64,000 nt of DNA from Pseudoluteimonas sp047602125. Its GTDB lineage: Bacteria; Pseudomonadota; Gammaproteobacteria; Xanthomonadales; Xanthomonadaceae. Every line of letters starts with the position of its first letter. Within the stretch, counting starts at the first letter, position 1. The stretch spans positions 310,001-374,000 of the forward strand of contig JASGIB010000001.1 in the NCBI GenBank assembly GCA_047602125.1. Direction: 5' to 3'. The position numbers and the translations under genes were made by a program. The notes beneath the pieces were generated by a model. The model searched no databases, was not told the DNA's origin, and saw nothing but the letters and a program-made list of their open reading frames with translations. Positions 47,457 through 55,874 of the stretch are shown here, in pieces.

Positions 47457-49286
47457 ATGCGTCCGATTCGTGTCCTCGCCCTGACCGCCTGCGTCGCCGC
47501 CGCGCTCGCCGGCTGCAAGCAGACCGCTTCCACCCCGCCCGCCGCGGGCGAAGCGCCGGCCGCGACCGCCGCAAGCAACGAAGACGCATCCCTCGACAAG
47601 GCCGTGGACGCCTTCATCGACGGCTACTTCCAGCACAACCCGGTGTTCGCCGCGAGCGCGGGCAAGCACGAGTTCGACGGCAAGCTGCCCGACTACAGCG
47701 CCGAGGGCCTGAAGGCCAACGCCGACTGGCTGCACGCGCAGCGCAATGCCTTCGCCGCGTTCGCCGACGACAAGCTCGACGAACAGGGCCGCTTCCGCCG
47801 CGACTACGCGCTGGCGGTGATCGACGGCAATCTCTTCTGGCTGGAGGATTCCGGCTTCGCCCACAACAACCCGGCGTTCTACACCGGCGACCTCTCGCCG
47901 AGCATGTACCTCACCCGCCCGTACGCGCCGCTGGCGACGCGCATGGACGCGTTCATCCGCTACCAGGAAGCGCTGCCGAAGGCGATCGCGCAGATCAAGG
48001 CCAACTTCAAGACGCCGCTGCCAGCTTCCTACATCGACCTCGGCGTGAATTCCTTCGACGGCTACGCCAGCTTCTTCGAAAGCGACGTACCGAAGATCTT
48101 CGCCGAGGTGAAGGACGATGCGCTGCAGGCGCGGCTCAAAGCCAGCAACGCCGCCGCGATCAAGGCCACGCAGGACATGGCCGACTGGCTGAAGGCGCAG
48201 AAGCCGCAGGCGACGCAGGACTTCGCGCTGGGCGCGGAGAAATTCTCGAAGATGCTGCACGCGACCGAACGCGTCGACATCCCGCTCGACCAGCTCAAGG
48301 CCGCGGGCGAAGCCGACCTCGCGCGCAACCTCGCCTCGCTGAAGGCGGCCTGCGACCAGTTCGCGCCGGGCAAGACCCTGCAGCAATGCGTGGACAAGGA
48401 AAATGCGGACAAACCGCAGGGCGGCGCGGTCGAGGGCGCGCGTGCGCAACTCGCGGAACTGCGCCAGTTCATCATCGACAAGGACATCGTGACGATTCCC
48501 GGGCCCGAGCAGGCGAAGGTGGAGGAGGCGCCGCCGTTCAATCGCTGGAACTTCGCCTACATCGAGATCCCCGGCCCGTACGAGAAGAACCTGCCGTCGG
48601 TGTACTACATCGCGCCGCCCGACCCGACGTGGAGCAAGGCCGACCAGGCCGCCTATGTCCCCGGCAAGTCGGTGCTGCTGTTCACCTCCGCGCATGAAGT
48701 GTGGCCGGGCCATTTCCTGCAGTTCCTGCACTCCAACCGTTCGGACTGGAAGTTCGGCCAGTTGTTCGTCGGCTACGCCTTCGCCGAGGGCTGGGCGCAC
48801 TACACCGAGGAAATGATGTTCGACGCCGGCCTCGGCGGCGCCACGCCGGAAACGCACATCGGCCAGTTGAGCGAGGCGCTGCTGCGCGACGTACGCTTCA
48901 TCTCCGCCATCGGCATGCACACCGGCGGCATGACCATGGCCGAGTCGGAAAAGATGTTCCGCGAAAAAGGACTGCAGGATCCCGGCAATGCGCGCCAGCA
49001 GGCGGCGCGCGGCACCTACGATCCGGCCTACCTCAACTACACCATGGGCAAGCTGATGATCATGCAGCTGCGCCAGGACTGGATCGCGGCACACCCGGGC
49101 CAGAACGCGCTCAAGGCCTTCCACGACCAGTTCCTCTCCTACGGCGGCCCGCCGATCCCGCTGGTGCGCGCGCAGATGCTCGGCGGCGCGCCCGAAGCGA
49201 AACTGTGGACCGCGCCCGCCGCCACGGATACAACGCAGGCGCCCGCGCCTTCGACCATGGCGACACCGGCCTCGAGCGGGGGCTGA
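47457..49286 (+). CDS. DUF885 lipoprotein, probable zinc peptidase
   Basis: The 609-residue lipoprotein has a lipobox ending AALAGC (Cys 20). DUF885 proteins look like gluzincin-type metallopeptidases. Here HEVWPGH (413-419) followed by FLQFLH, and EGWAHYTEE (444-452), would give the metal ligands and base. The C-terminus is a Thr/Pro/Ser-rich tail. Activity is not established for most of the family. It splits the pxp genes with short gaps on both sides, which hints at a role in supplying peptides to pcp and PxpABC. Confidence 0.88.
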   Translation: MRPIRVLALTACVAAALAGCKQTASTPPAAGEAPAATAASNEDASLDKAVDAFIDGYFQHNPVFAASAGKHEFDGKLPDYSAEGLKANADWLHAQRNAFAAFADDKLDEQGRFRRDYALAVIDGNLFWLEDSGFAHNNPAFYTGDLSPSMYLTRPYAPLATRMDAFIRYQEALPKAIAQIKANFKTPLPASYIDLGVNSFDGYASFFESDVPKIFAEVKDDALQARLKASNAAAIKATQDMADWLKAQKPQATQDFALGAEKFSKMLHATERVDIPLDQLKAAGEADLARNLASLKAACDQFAPGKTLQQCVDKENADKPQGGAVEGARAQLAELRQFIIDKDIVTIPGPEQAKVEEAPPFNRWNFAYIEIPGPYEKNLPSVYYIAPPDPTWSKADQAAYVPGKSVLLFTSAHEVWPGHFLQFLHSNRSDWKFGQLFVGYAFAEGWAHYTEEMMFDAGLGGATPETHIGQLSEALLRDVRFISAIGMHTGGMTMAESEKMFREKGLQDPGNARQQAARGTYDPAYLNYTMGKLMIMQLRQDWIAAHPGQNALKAFHDQFLSYGGPPIPLVRAQMLGGAPEAKLWTAPAATDTTQAPAPSTMATPASSGG

Positions 49287-49299
49287 GGCGCGACCGCGG

Positions 49300-50052
49300 G
49301 TGCCGTCGCTGGATTTCAACTGCGACCTCGGCGAAGGCTGCGGCCAGGACGCGGCCATCGTCCCGCACATCAGTTCTGCCAGCATCGCCTGCGGCGCGCA
49401 CGCGGGCGATGCGGCGACCTTGCGCGAAGCGGTGTCGTTGTGCGTCGCGCATGGCGTGGCGATCGGCGCCCATCCTTCGTTCGAGGACCGCGAACACTTC
49501 GGCCGGCGCGAACTTTCGCTCGAACCCGCCGACATCCACGCGCTGGTCGTTCGACAGGTCGCGCTGGTCGCCGCCGCGTGTGCGGAAGCCGGCACGCGCC
49601 TGCACCACGTCAAGCCGCACGGCGCGCTGTACAACCTCGCCGCGCGCGACCGCGCCGTGTCCGTGGCCATCGCCGACGCGGTGCGCGAGGCGGATCCGGC
49701 GCTGGTCCTGTACGGACTCGCCGATTCGGAACTGACCGCCGCCGGCGAAGCGGCGGGTTTGCGCGTGGCGCACGAAGCCTTCGCCGAACGCGCCTACGAC
49801 GCCGATGGCCGCCTCGCCCCGCGTGGCACGCCGGGCGCGGTGATCGAAGGCTTCGACGATGCGCTCGCGCAGGTCCGCGATTTCCTGCGCGATGGAATCG
49901 TTGTCGCCCGCGACGGCGCGCGCGTGCCGATCCGCGCCGATACCCTGTGCCTGCACGGCGACCGCGCCGATGCCGCGGACTTCGCGCGCGGACTGCGCGC
50001 GGCGCTCGAGGCCGAAGGCGTTTCGATCCGCTCGCCGGGGCGTGGCGCATGA
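49300..50052 (+). CDS. pxpA: 5-oxoprolinase subunit PxpA
   Basis: LamB/YcsF-family subunit of the ATP-dependent 5-oxoprolinase. The 250-residue product starts SLDFNCDLGEGCGQD and has SSASIACGAHAGD, GAHPSFEDREHFGRR, HVKPHGALYN and LCLHGD. The start is GTG at 49300. Its stop overlaps the DUF969 gene by ATGA. With pxpB and pxpC in the same run, the three-part enzyme is complete. Confidence 0.95.
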   Translation: MPSLDFNCDLGEGCGQDAAIVPHISSASIACGAHAGDAATLREAVSLCVAHGVAIGAHPSFEDREHFGRRELSLEPADIHALVVRQVALVAAACAEAGTRLHHVKPHGALYNLAARDRAVSVAIADAVREADPALVLYGLADSELTAAGEAAGLRVAHEAFAERAYDADGRLAPRGTPGAVIEGFDDALAQVRDFLRDGIVVARDGARVPIRADTLCLHGDRADAADFARGLRAALEAEGVSIRSPGRGA

Positions 50053-50741
50053 CCCACGAGATGATCAATTACTGGCCGTTGCTCGGCATCGCGGTCGTCG
50101 TCGTCGGCTTCGTGCTGCGCCTGAACCCGATCGCGGTGGTGGTCGCGGCCGGCCTGGCCAGCGGCCTGCTCGCGGGCAAGCCGCTGGGCGAACTGCTGGC
50201 GCTGCTCGGCGAATCCTTCGTGTCGAACCGCGCACTGATGCTGTTCGTGCTGACGCTGCCGACCATCGGCCTGCTCGAACGCGCCGGGCTGCGCGAGCAC
50301 ATGCACGCATGGATCCTGCGCATGCGGCGCATGACCTTCGCGCGCCTGCTGATCGGCTACCTCGGCCTGCGCCAGCTGCTGAGCATGGTCGGCCTGACCA
50401 ATGCCGGCGGCCATGCGCAGACCGTGCGCCCGCTGCTCGCGCCGATGAGCGAGGCCGCCGCCGAGAAGGAAACCGGGCCGCTGTCGCACGACCAGCGCCA
50501 GCGCGTGCTCGCGCTGGATGCGGCGACAGACAACGTTGGCCTGTTCTTCGGCGAGGACGTGTTCGTCGCCGTCGGCGCGGTGCTGCTGATCCAGGGCTTC
50601 TACGCGCAGAACGGCATCGTGCTGGAGCCGCTGCACATCGCCCTGTGGGCGCTGCCGACCGCGATCGCCGCGTTCGCCATCCACGCGCTGCGGATCGCAT
50701 TGTTCGCGCGACGCCTGCGCCGGGGGAACGGCGATGCTTGA
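50049..50741 (+). CDS. DUF969 membrane protein, candidate pyroglutamate permease part 1
   Basis: A 230-residue inner-membrane protein with five or six helices. Characteristic stretches are INYWPLLGIAVVVVGFVLRL, LTLPTIGLLERAGLREHMHAW and ATDNVGLFFGEDVFVA. DUF969 and DUF979 almost always occur side by side and often near pxpA and pcp. A two-component transport role is inferred from that context only. It overlaps the DUF979 gene by eight bases. Confidence 0.88.
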   Translation: MTHEMINYWPLLGIAVVVVGFVLRLNPIAVVVAAGLASGLLAGKPLGELLALLGESFVSNRALMLFVLTLPTIGLLERAGLREHMHAWILRMRRMTFARLLIGYLGLRQLLSMVGLTNAGGHAQTVRPLLAPMSEAAAEKETGPLSHDQRQRVLALDAATDNVGLFFGEDVFVAVGAVLLIQGFYAQNGIVLEPLHIALWALPTAIAAFAIHALRIALFARRLRRGNGDA

Positions 50742-51699
50742 CCTCGCGCCGTTCTATTGGCTTCTCGCCCTGCTGCTCGCGGCCGCGGCCTGGCGCAACG
50801 TGCGCGAGCGGCGTTTCGCGCAGGCCTGTTTCTGGGCGGTGCTGGCGCTGCTGTTCGCCGGCGGCGACTGGATCCTCGCCGCGCGCGAGGCCGGGAATGC
50901 ATTTCCCGCGCAACTCGCCGGCATCGGCGTGATCGCGCTCGCGGTGCTGTCGCTGCGCATGCGCCGCATGCACATCGACGAAGTGCCACGCGAGGAACGG
51001 CTCGCGTCCGCGCAACGCCTCGGCCACCGCCTGTTGTGGCCGGCATTGCTGATTCCATTGGTGACCTTGTTGGTGGTGCTGTTCGGACCCAGGCTCGCGT
51101 TCGGCGGAACGAAGTTCCTCGGCGACGGCAGCCCGACCCTGGTCGGCCTTGGCCTCGCCTGCGTGGTCGCCGCACTCGCGGCGATGCGCACCACGCGGCA
51201 ACCGCCCGCGATCGCGTTCGCCGAAAGCCGGCGCCTGCTCGATACGCTGGGCTGGGCCGCATTGCTGCCGATCGTGCTGGCCACGCTCGGCGGCGTGTTC
51301 GCGGCCAGTGGCGTCGGCGAAGCGGTCGCATCGCTGGTGTCGATGGTCATTCCGACCGACAGCCGCATCGCCTGCCTGCTCGCCTACGGGTTGGGCATGG
51401 TGCTGTTCACCCTGATCATGGGCAACGCCTTTGCCGCGTTCCCGGTGATGACCGCCGGCATCGGCCTGCCGCTGCTGGTCCAGCGGCATGGCGCGGATCC
51501 AGCGATCCTCGGCGCGCTCGGCATGCTCACCGGTTACTGCGGCACCCTGCTCACGCCGATGGCCGCGAACTTCAATCTCGTTCCCGCCGCGCTGCTGGAA
51601 CTCGACGATCCCAACGGCGTGATCCGCGCGCAATGGGCGACCGCGATCCCGCTGCTCGCGGTCAACCTCGCGCTGATGGCATGGCTGGTGTTCCGGTGA
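50734..51699 (+). CDS. DUF979 membrane protein, candidate pyroglutamate permease part 2
   Basis: A 321-residue inner-membrane protein with about nine helices. Conserved parts include LVTLLVVLFGPRL, GGVFAASGVGEAVA and GLGMVLFTLIMGNAFAAFPV, then GYCGTLLTPMAANFN. The last two resemble the substrate-site helices of ion-coupled carriers, which fits a transporter. Its stop overlaps the pcp start (GTGA). Confidence 0.88.
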   Translation: MLDLAPFYWLLALLLAAAAWRNVRERRFAQACFWAVLALLFAGGDWILAAREAGNAFPAQLAGIGVIALAVLSLRMRRMHIDEVPREERLASAQRLGHRLLWPALLIPLVTLLVVLFGPRLAFGGTKFLGDGSPTLVGLGLACVVAALAAMRTTRQPPAIAFAESRRLLDTLGWAALLPIVLATLGGVFAASGVGEAVASLVSMVIPTDSRIACLLAYGLGMVLFTLIMGNAFAAFPVMTAGIGLPLLVQRHGADPAILGALGMLTGYCGTLLTPMAANFNLVPAALLELDDPNGVIRAQWATAIPLLAVNLALMAWLVFR

Positions 51700-52334
51700 A
51701 ACGCACGCAAACACACCCGACGTTGCTGCTCACCGGCTTCGATCCGTTCGACGGGGCGAAGTCGAACCCGAGCTGGGACGCCGCGTCCGCGCTCGACGGT
51801 CGCATGGTCGGCGGGCATCGCATCGTCGCGCGGCAATTGCCGACCGAATTCGATGCATCGCTACCCGCCTTGCGCACCGCGATCCGCGAAACGCAACCCG
51901 CGCTGGTCGTCTGCACCGGCCTCGCCGGTGGGCGCAGGGAGATTTCGCTGGAACGCGTGGCGATCAACGTCGACGACGCGCGCATCCCCGACAACGCCGG
52001 CGCGCAACCGGTCGATGCCAGGATCGCGATGCGCGGGCCCGCGGCGTATTTCTCGACCTTGCCGATCAAGGCCATGCTCGCCGCGCTGCGGGAACGCGAT
52101 ATTGCCGCGCAGGTATCGCAGACCGCCGGCACCTATGTCTGCAACCACGTGTTCTACGGATTGATGCATGCATTGCGGCGCAGGCCCGGCGTGCGCGGCG
52201 GTTTCATCCACGTGCCGGACGCCGGCCGCGGCGGCATGCCGCTTGGCGGGATCGTCGAGGGCCTGCGCATCGCCCTGCGCGTCGCCGCGACCACGCACGC
52301 CGACGCACGCATCGCCGCCGGCGCCGAAGACTGA
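51696..52334 (+). CDS. pcp: Pyroglutamyl-peptidase I
   Basis: Cysteine peptidase that removes N-terminal pyroglutamate from peptides. The 212-residue product has the triad E82 (GGRREISLER), C149 (GTYVCNHVFY) and H172 (GGFIHVPDAG), and the start LLLTGFDPF. GTG at 51696 is coupled to the DUF979 stop. It supplies free 5-oxoproline to the PxpABC enzyme encoded just upstream. Confidence 0.93.
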   Translation: MKRTQTHPTLLLTGFDPFDGAKSNPSWDAASALDGRMVGGHRIVARQLPTEFDASLPALRTAIRETQPALVVCTGLAGGRREISLERVAINVDDARIPDNAGAQPVDARIAMRGPAAYFSTLPIKAMLAALRERDIAAQVSQTAGTYVCNHVFYGLMHALRRRPGVRGGFIHVPDAGRGGMPLGGIVEGLRIALRVAATTHADARIAAGAED

Positions 52335-52351
52335 AACGAAGGAGATTCGCC

Positions 52352-52642
52352 ATGACCCGAACCCTGCTGCTCGCCTTGCTGCTCGCCGTCGCTGTTCCCG
52401 CCCACGCCGGGCTGTTCGGCAAATCGCCGGCGCAGGCCGCCGCCGACGCGCAACGCGAACAGATGCCCGCGGTGACGATCTGGGTCGACGCGACCTGGGG
52501 CTTCCGCAAGAGCGGCGCCGCCAACGACCTGAGCGAAGCGCACAAGGCCTTCTACGCCGCCGGCTACCACGTGGTCGACGTGCAGCCCTACATCGAGAAC
52601 GGCGATTTGCAGGGGTTCTTCGTCACTTACGAGAAGCGATAA
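52352..52642 (+). CDS. Small secreted protein of unknown function
   Basis: Not recognised. The 96-residue product has a signal peptide (MTRTLLLALLLAVAVPAHAG) and a compact mature domain of about 76 residues with ...VTIWVDATWGFRKSGAAND and ENGDLQGFFVTYEKR. AAGGAGA lies eight bases before the ATG. It follows pcp by 17 bases and could be the last gene of the pyroglutamate run. A 98-base gap, which contains no clear promoter, separates it from the paralogue array. Confidence 0.7.
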   Translation: MTRTLLLALLLAVAVPAHAGLFGKSPAQAAADAQREQMPAVTIWVDATWGFRKSGAANDLSEAHKAFYAAGYHVVDVQPYIENGDLQGFFVTYEKR

Positions 52643-52740
52643 CCCCGCAGGGGCGTGCTGGAGCGCGCCCGTTGGCCTGAACCACGGCCGCAAGCCGTTT
52701 CCCGACGGGGATAGCCAGGCCGATCCCGAGGACCGACAGC

Positions 52741-53523
52741 ATGCTCCTGCGACGCTTCGCCCGATCGCTGAAGGACCAGAACTGGACGGCGATCCTGATC
52801 GAGTTCGCGCTGCTGGTGCTGGGCGTGTTCCTCGGCATGCAGGTGTCGAACTGGAACCAGGACCTGGCCGGCCAGCGGCTGGGGCGCGCCTATGCCGCAC
52901 GCCTCGGCAACGACCTCGGGCAGGACCTCGCCTCGCGCCGACAACTCGTCGCCTACTACGCCGCGGTGCTGGACAGCGTCGAGCGCACGGATGCGCTGCT
53001 CGCGGACCCGCGTTCCGACCCGAAGGCAGTCGTCGCGTCGGCCTACCGCGCGAGCGAAATCAACCTGATCCCGTCGGTGCGCGCGACCTGGGACGAAATC
53101 GTGTCGTCCGGCGACACCGGCCTGCTTCCGCGCGGCGTGGCCCGCCCGCTCGCCACGTATTACGCCTTCGACACCGCGCGCGACATCTATTCGATCCTGC
53201 TGCAATCCCCCTATCGCCACCGCGTGCGCAACCTGATCCCGCTGGCGATGCAGAAGGCCTTGCGCGCCGGGTGCAGCGACGTGCGCGACGAGGCGCAGCA
53301 GATCACCGGTTTCATGCGGGACTGCAACCTCGATTTCGACCCGAAGCAGGTCGCGGCGACCGTGGCGACCTTGCGCGCGGACCCGGTCGTCCGCGAGAAC
53401 CTGCGCTACCAGTACTCCGATGTCTATTCGGCGCACGCCAACATCCAGGGCGACGTGGCCGCGATCGAACGGGCGCTGGCCGCGCTCAAGGGCCAGGCCG
53501 GAGCGGCAGGGGCACCACCATGA
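52741..53523 (+). CDS. Tandem membrane-anchored paralogue 1 (DUF6090-like)
   Basis: First of four related genes, 260 residues. Residues 1-39 start MLLRRFARSLKDQNWTAILI. They form a basic, positive-inside segment and one membrane helix (about 17-36) ending in VSNWN. The outer part carries the shared core TWDEIVSSGDTGLL and a cysteine pair in AGCSDV and RDCNLD, 16 residues apart. The layout resembles DUF6090-type proteins of unknown function. GAGGA precedes the ATG. The stop forms ATGA with the next gene. Confidence 0.8.
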   Translation: MLLRRFARSLKDQNWTAILIEFALLVLGVFLGMQVSNWNQDLAGQRLGRAYAARLGNDLGQDLASRRQLVAYYAAVLDSVERTDALLADPRSDPKAVVASAYRASEINLIPSVRATWDEIVSSGDTGLLPRGVARPLATYYAFDTARDIYSILLQSPYRHRVRNLIPLAMQKALRAGCSDVRDEAQQITGFMRDCNLDFDPKQVAATVATLRADPVVRENLRYQYSDVYSAHANIQGDVAAIERALAALKGQAGAAGAPP

Positions 53524-54296
53524 TCCTGCGCCGCCTCACCCGATCGCTGAAGGAACAGAACTGGACGGCCATCGCCATCGAGTTCGTGCTGCTGGTGCTG
53601 GGCGTGTTCCTCGGCATCCAGGTGAGCAACTGGAATGCGGCCCGGCAAGAGCATGTACTGGAGGCGGAGTACCTTGCGCGCCTGCAACGGGATTTCACCG
53701 CCATCGATGCGCGACTGGCCATCAACGTGCCGAGCTGGCAGAAGACCACGGCAGCACCGATCCACCTGCTGGCCGACCTCGATGCCTTCCGGCAAAGCGG
53801 CGCCTGGCCACGCGCGAAAGCGGACATGCTGGTCGACGCGAGCAGGACCATGGGCAGCCGCATCCCATCGCCGCGTGTGGCCAGCTACGTCGAACTGCTC
53901 TCCGCCGGGAAACTCGGCCTGATCCGCGACACCCGGTTGCGCGACGCGCTGTCGGACTACGACACCCAAGCCGGCTTCACGATGACGGCCTACGACACGC
54001 TGGTGCAGCGCGTCGATCCGTATCGGGCGGCGATCGTTGCGCACCTTCGATTCGACCGGAGCATCGACGGTTCCAACGTCGACCCCCAGGAATTGTTGCG
54101 CAACGGCACGGTGGTTTGGAGCGATATCGATCTCGCGCAACTGGCTGCCGATCCGGACGTGCCGGTAGCCTTGAACATGTTCGCCAACGCCTCCTTCAAC
54201 CAGCTGCTGAACGCCCGGATGCAGCAGGAAAAAGCACGCGCCGTGCTGGCGATCCTCAAGCCGGGCACGAAACGTGTCGAAGGCGGGCAACCATGA
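53520..54296 (+). CDS. Tandem membrane-anchored paralogue 2 (DUF6090-like)
   Basis: 258 residues. The anchor (MILRRLTRSLKEQNW, helix ending IQVSNWN) is nearly the same as in genes 3 and 4, but the outer domain is diverged. The shared core is present as SYVELLSAGKLGLIRDTRLR. Unlike the other three copies it has no cysteine in the outer domain, so the presumed disulfide is missing. Start and stop both lie in ATGA overlaps, implying translational coupling in one mRNA. Function unknown. Confidence 0.8.
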   Translation: MILRRLTRSLKEQNWTAIAIEFVLLVLGVFLGIQVSNWNAARQEHVLEAEYLARLQRDFTAIDARLAINVPSWQKTTAAPIHLLADLDAFRQSGAWPRAKADMLVDASRTMGSRIPSPRVASYVELLSAGKLGLIRDTRLRDALSDYDTQAGFTMTAYDTLVQRVDPYRAAIVAHLRFDRSIDGSNVDPQELLRNGTVVWSDIDLAQLAADPDVPVALNMFANASFNQLLNARMQQEKARAVLAILKPGTKRVEGGQP

Positions 54297-55078
54297 TCCT
54301 CCGCCGCCTGACGCAATCCCTGAAGGAACAGAACTGGATGGCGATCGTCATCGAGTTCGTGCTGCTGGTGATCGGCGTGTTCCTGGGCATCCAAGTCTCC
54401 AACTGGAACGCCGAACGGGAAACCCGGCAGAAGTCCGCGGTCTTCACGGAACGGCTCAAGGCAGACCTTCGCGCCGAAGCCTGGCGCTACCGCTTCCTGC
54501 TGGCCTATTACCAGGACGTGCACGACGACGCCGAAGCCGCCGCGGACGCCCTATCCGGCAAGGCGCCGCTGTCGAACGGACAACTCCTAGTCAATGCCTA
54601 TCGCGCCACCCAGTACAAGCAGCAGGGCGCGGGCAGCCGCGCCACCTACGACGAATTGATCTCGACCGGCAACATCGACCTGATCGAAGACCGCAAGCTG
54701 CTGGCCTTGGCGATGCGCGCCTACAGCCTGTCCACCATCGACAATACGGTGAAGGAAGGCGTCGAGTCTCCATACCGGGCCCTGTTCCGGATGAGCGTTC
54801 CCAACAACACGCAACGCGCGCTGGCCAGGCAATGCGGGGATCGCTACATCGTGCCCGGCGACTACCGCGGGTACGACCACGTGATCGATTACCCGTGCAA
54901 GCTCGACCTGCCCCAGGCCGACATCGACGAAGCCGCCAACGCACTGCGCACCGACCCCCAGACCCTGCGCTTCCTGCGCCAACGGGTGGCCGACCTCGAA
55001 ACCCGATTGACCGACCTGACCAGCAACAACCGCGACGTGTTCGAGGGATTCGTGGCCATGTTCGGGCAGGCGCCATGA
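54293..55078 (+). CDS. Tandem membrane-anchored paralogue 3 (DUF6090-like)
   Basis: 261 residues with the anchor MILRRLTQSLKEQNW and a membrane helix with VIEFVLLVIGVFLGIQ. The outer domain starts with a charged helix (ETRQKSAVFTERLKADLRAE). It has the core TYDELISTGNIDLIEDRKL and the cysteine pair ARQCGDRY and DYPCKLD, 20 residues apart. The first 63 bases differ from gene 4 at only six positions, whereas the later parts show little similarity. Function unknown. Confidence 0.8.
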   Translation: MILRRLTQSLKEQNWMAIVIEFVLLVIGVFLGIQVSNWNAERETRQKSAVFTERLKADLRAEAWRYRFLLAYYQDVHDDAEAAADALSGKAPLSNGQLLVNAYRATQYKQQGAGSRATYDELISTGNIDLIEDRKLLALAMRAYSLSTIDNTVKEGVESPYRALFRMSVPNNTQRALARQCGDRYIVPGDYRGYDHVIDYPCKLDLPQADIDEAANALRTDPQTLRFLRQRVADLETRLTDLTSNNRDVFEGFVAMFGQAP

Positions 55079-55845
55079 TCCTGCGCCGCCTGACGCAATC
55101 GCTGAAGGAACAGAACTGGACGGCGATCCTAGTCGAGTTCGTGCTGCTGGTACTGGGCGTGTTCCTTGGCATCCAGGCGTCGAACTGGAACGCGCAGCGC
55201 GAAGAGGATGCCAAGGCCCGCGCCTACCTGGCCCGCATCCGCACCAACCTGGACGCCGATGCGACGTCGATCCACCGTCGCGAGGTGTTCTGGACGCAGG
55301 TGATCGGCTACGGCAAGCAGGCGATCCGCTATGCCGAGACCGGCGAAAAGGTGGACGGCTCGGCCTGGAAGACGGTGCTGGCGTTCTACCAGGCCAGCCA
55401 GCTCTGGCAATGGGTGACGTCCGACTCGACCTACCAGGAAATGCGCAGCGGCGGCGAACTGGGCCTGATCCGCGACCAGCGGCTGCGCGACGGGTTGTCC
55501 CAGTACTACCTGGAGAACGGGTCCGGTACCGCCTACCTGTTCATGCTGCAACCGGAATACCGCAGGATCGTGCGTGGCTTGACGCCCCAGGTCGTCGCCG
55601 ACCACATCTGGGCGAAGTGCTGGCGGCAGCCGAATCCGGGCGAGCAGCACCTGCTCGACTGCGACGCCCCGATTTCCGAAGCGCAGGCACAGGCCGTGCT
55701 CGACGGCTACGTGAAAGACCCGGACCTGCTGAAGGAATTGCGGTTCTGGGTCGCCAACCAGGGCGTGGCCCTGAACGCGATCGCCAACTACACGCCGCTG
55801 GTGCGGGACATGCTGGCGCGATCGCAGCCAAAGGCCGCGCCATGA
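55075..55845 (+). CDS. Tandem membrane-anchored paralogue 4 (DUF6090-like)
   Basis: 256 residues with anchor MILRRLTQSLKEQNW and helix ending IQASNWN. The outer domain shows the core TYQEMRSGGELGLIRDQRLR and the cysteine pair AKCWRQ and LDCDAP, 13 residues apart. It starts in an ATGA overlap with gene 3. Its own stop overlaps a further ATG (55842) that opens only a nine-codon frame. Function unknown; a sensor, adaptor or toxin-immunity-like outer domain are all possible. Confidence 0.8.
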   Translation: MILRRLTQSLKEQNWTAILVEFVLLVLGVFLGIQASNWNAQREEDAKARAYLARIRTNLDADATSIHRREVFWTQVIGYGKQAIRYAETGEKVDGSAWKTVLAFYQASQLWQWVTSDSTYQEMRSGGELGLIRDQRLRDGLSQYYLENGSGTAYLFMLQPEYRRIVRGLTPQVVADHIWAKCWRQPNPGEQHLLDCDAPISEAQAQAVLDGYVKDPDLLKELRFWVANQGVALNAIANYTPLVRDMLARSQPKAAP

Positions 55846-55871
55846 ACCTCCTCGCCGAACTGAAGCGCTGA
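55842..55871 (+). pseudogene. Nine-codon remnant of a deleted downstream gene
   Basis: The ATG overlaps the stop of paralogue 4 (ATGA), as at every junction of the array, and reads MNLLAELKR before a TGA. The same residues followed by RNV begin a large set of membrane-anchored TPR/cyclase-type proteins in this bacterial group. The stop is reached where the sequence abuts the convergent dcd gene. This looks like a fifth operon gene truncated by a deletion; the alternative is a chance short frame. Confidence 0.5.
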
Positions 55872-55874
55872 CCC

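Noticed and set aside
46317..49670. Open frame of 1117 codons on the minus strand
   Set aside because: Antisense to pxpC, the DUF885 gene and pxpA, without recognisable motifs.
52643..52656. Terminator after the small secreted protein at 52352
   Set aside because: CCCCGCAGGGG has only a four-base stem and no T-run.
52741..55845. Array as a prophage or transposon cargo
   Set aside because: No integrase, transposase, tRNA target or flanking repeats; base composition is similar to neighbours.
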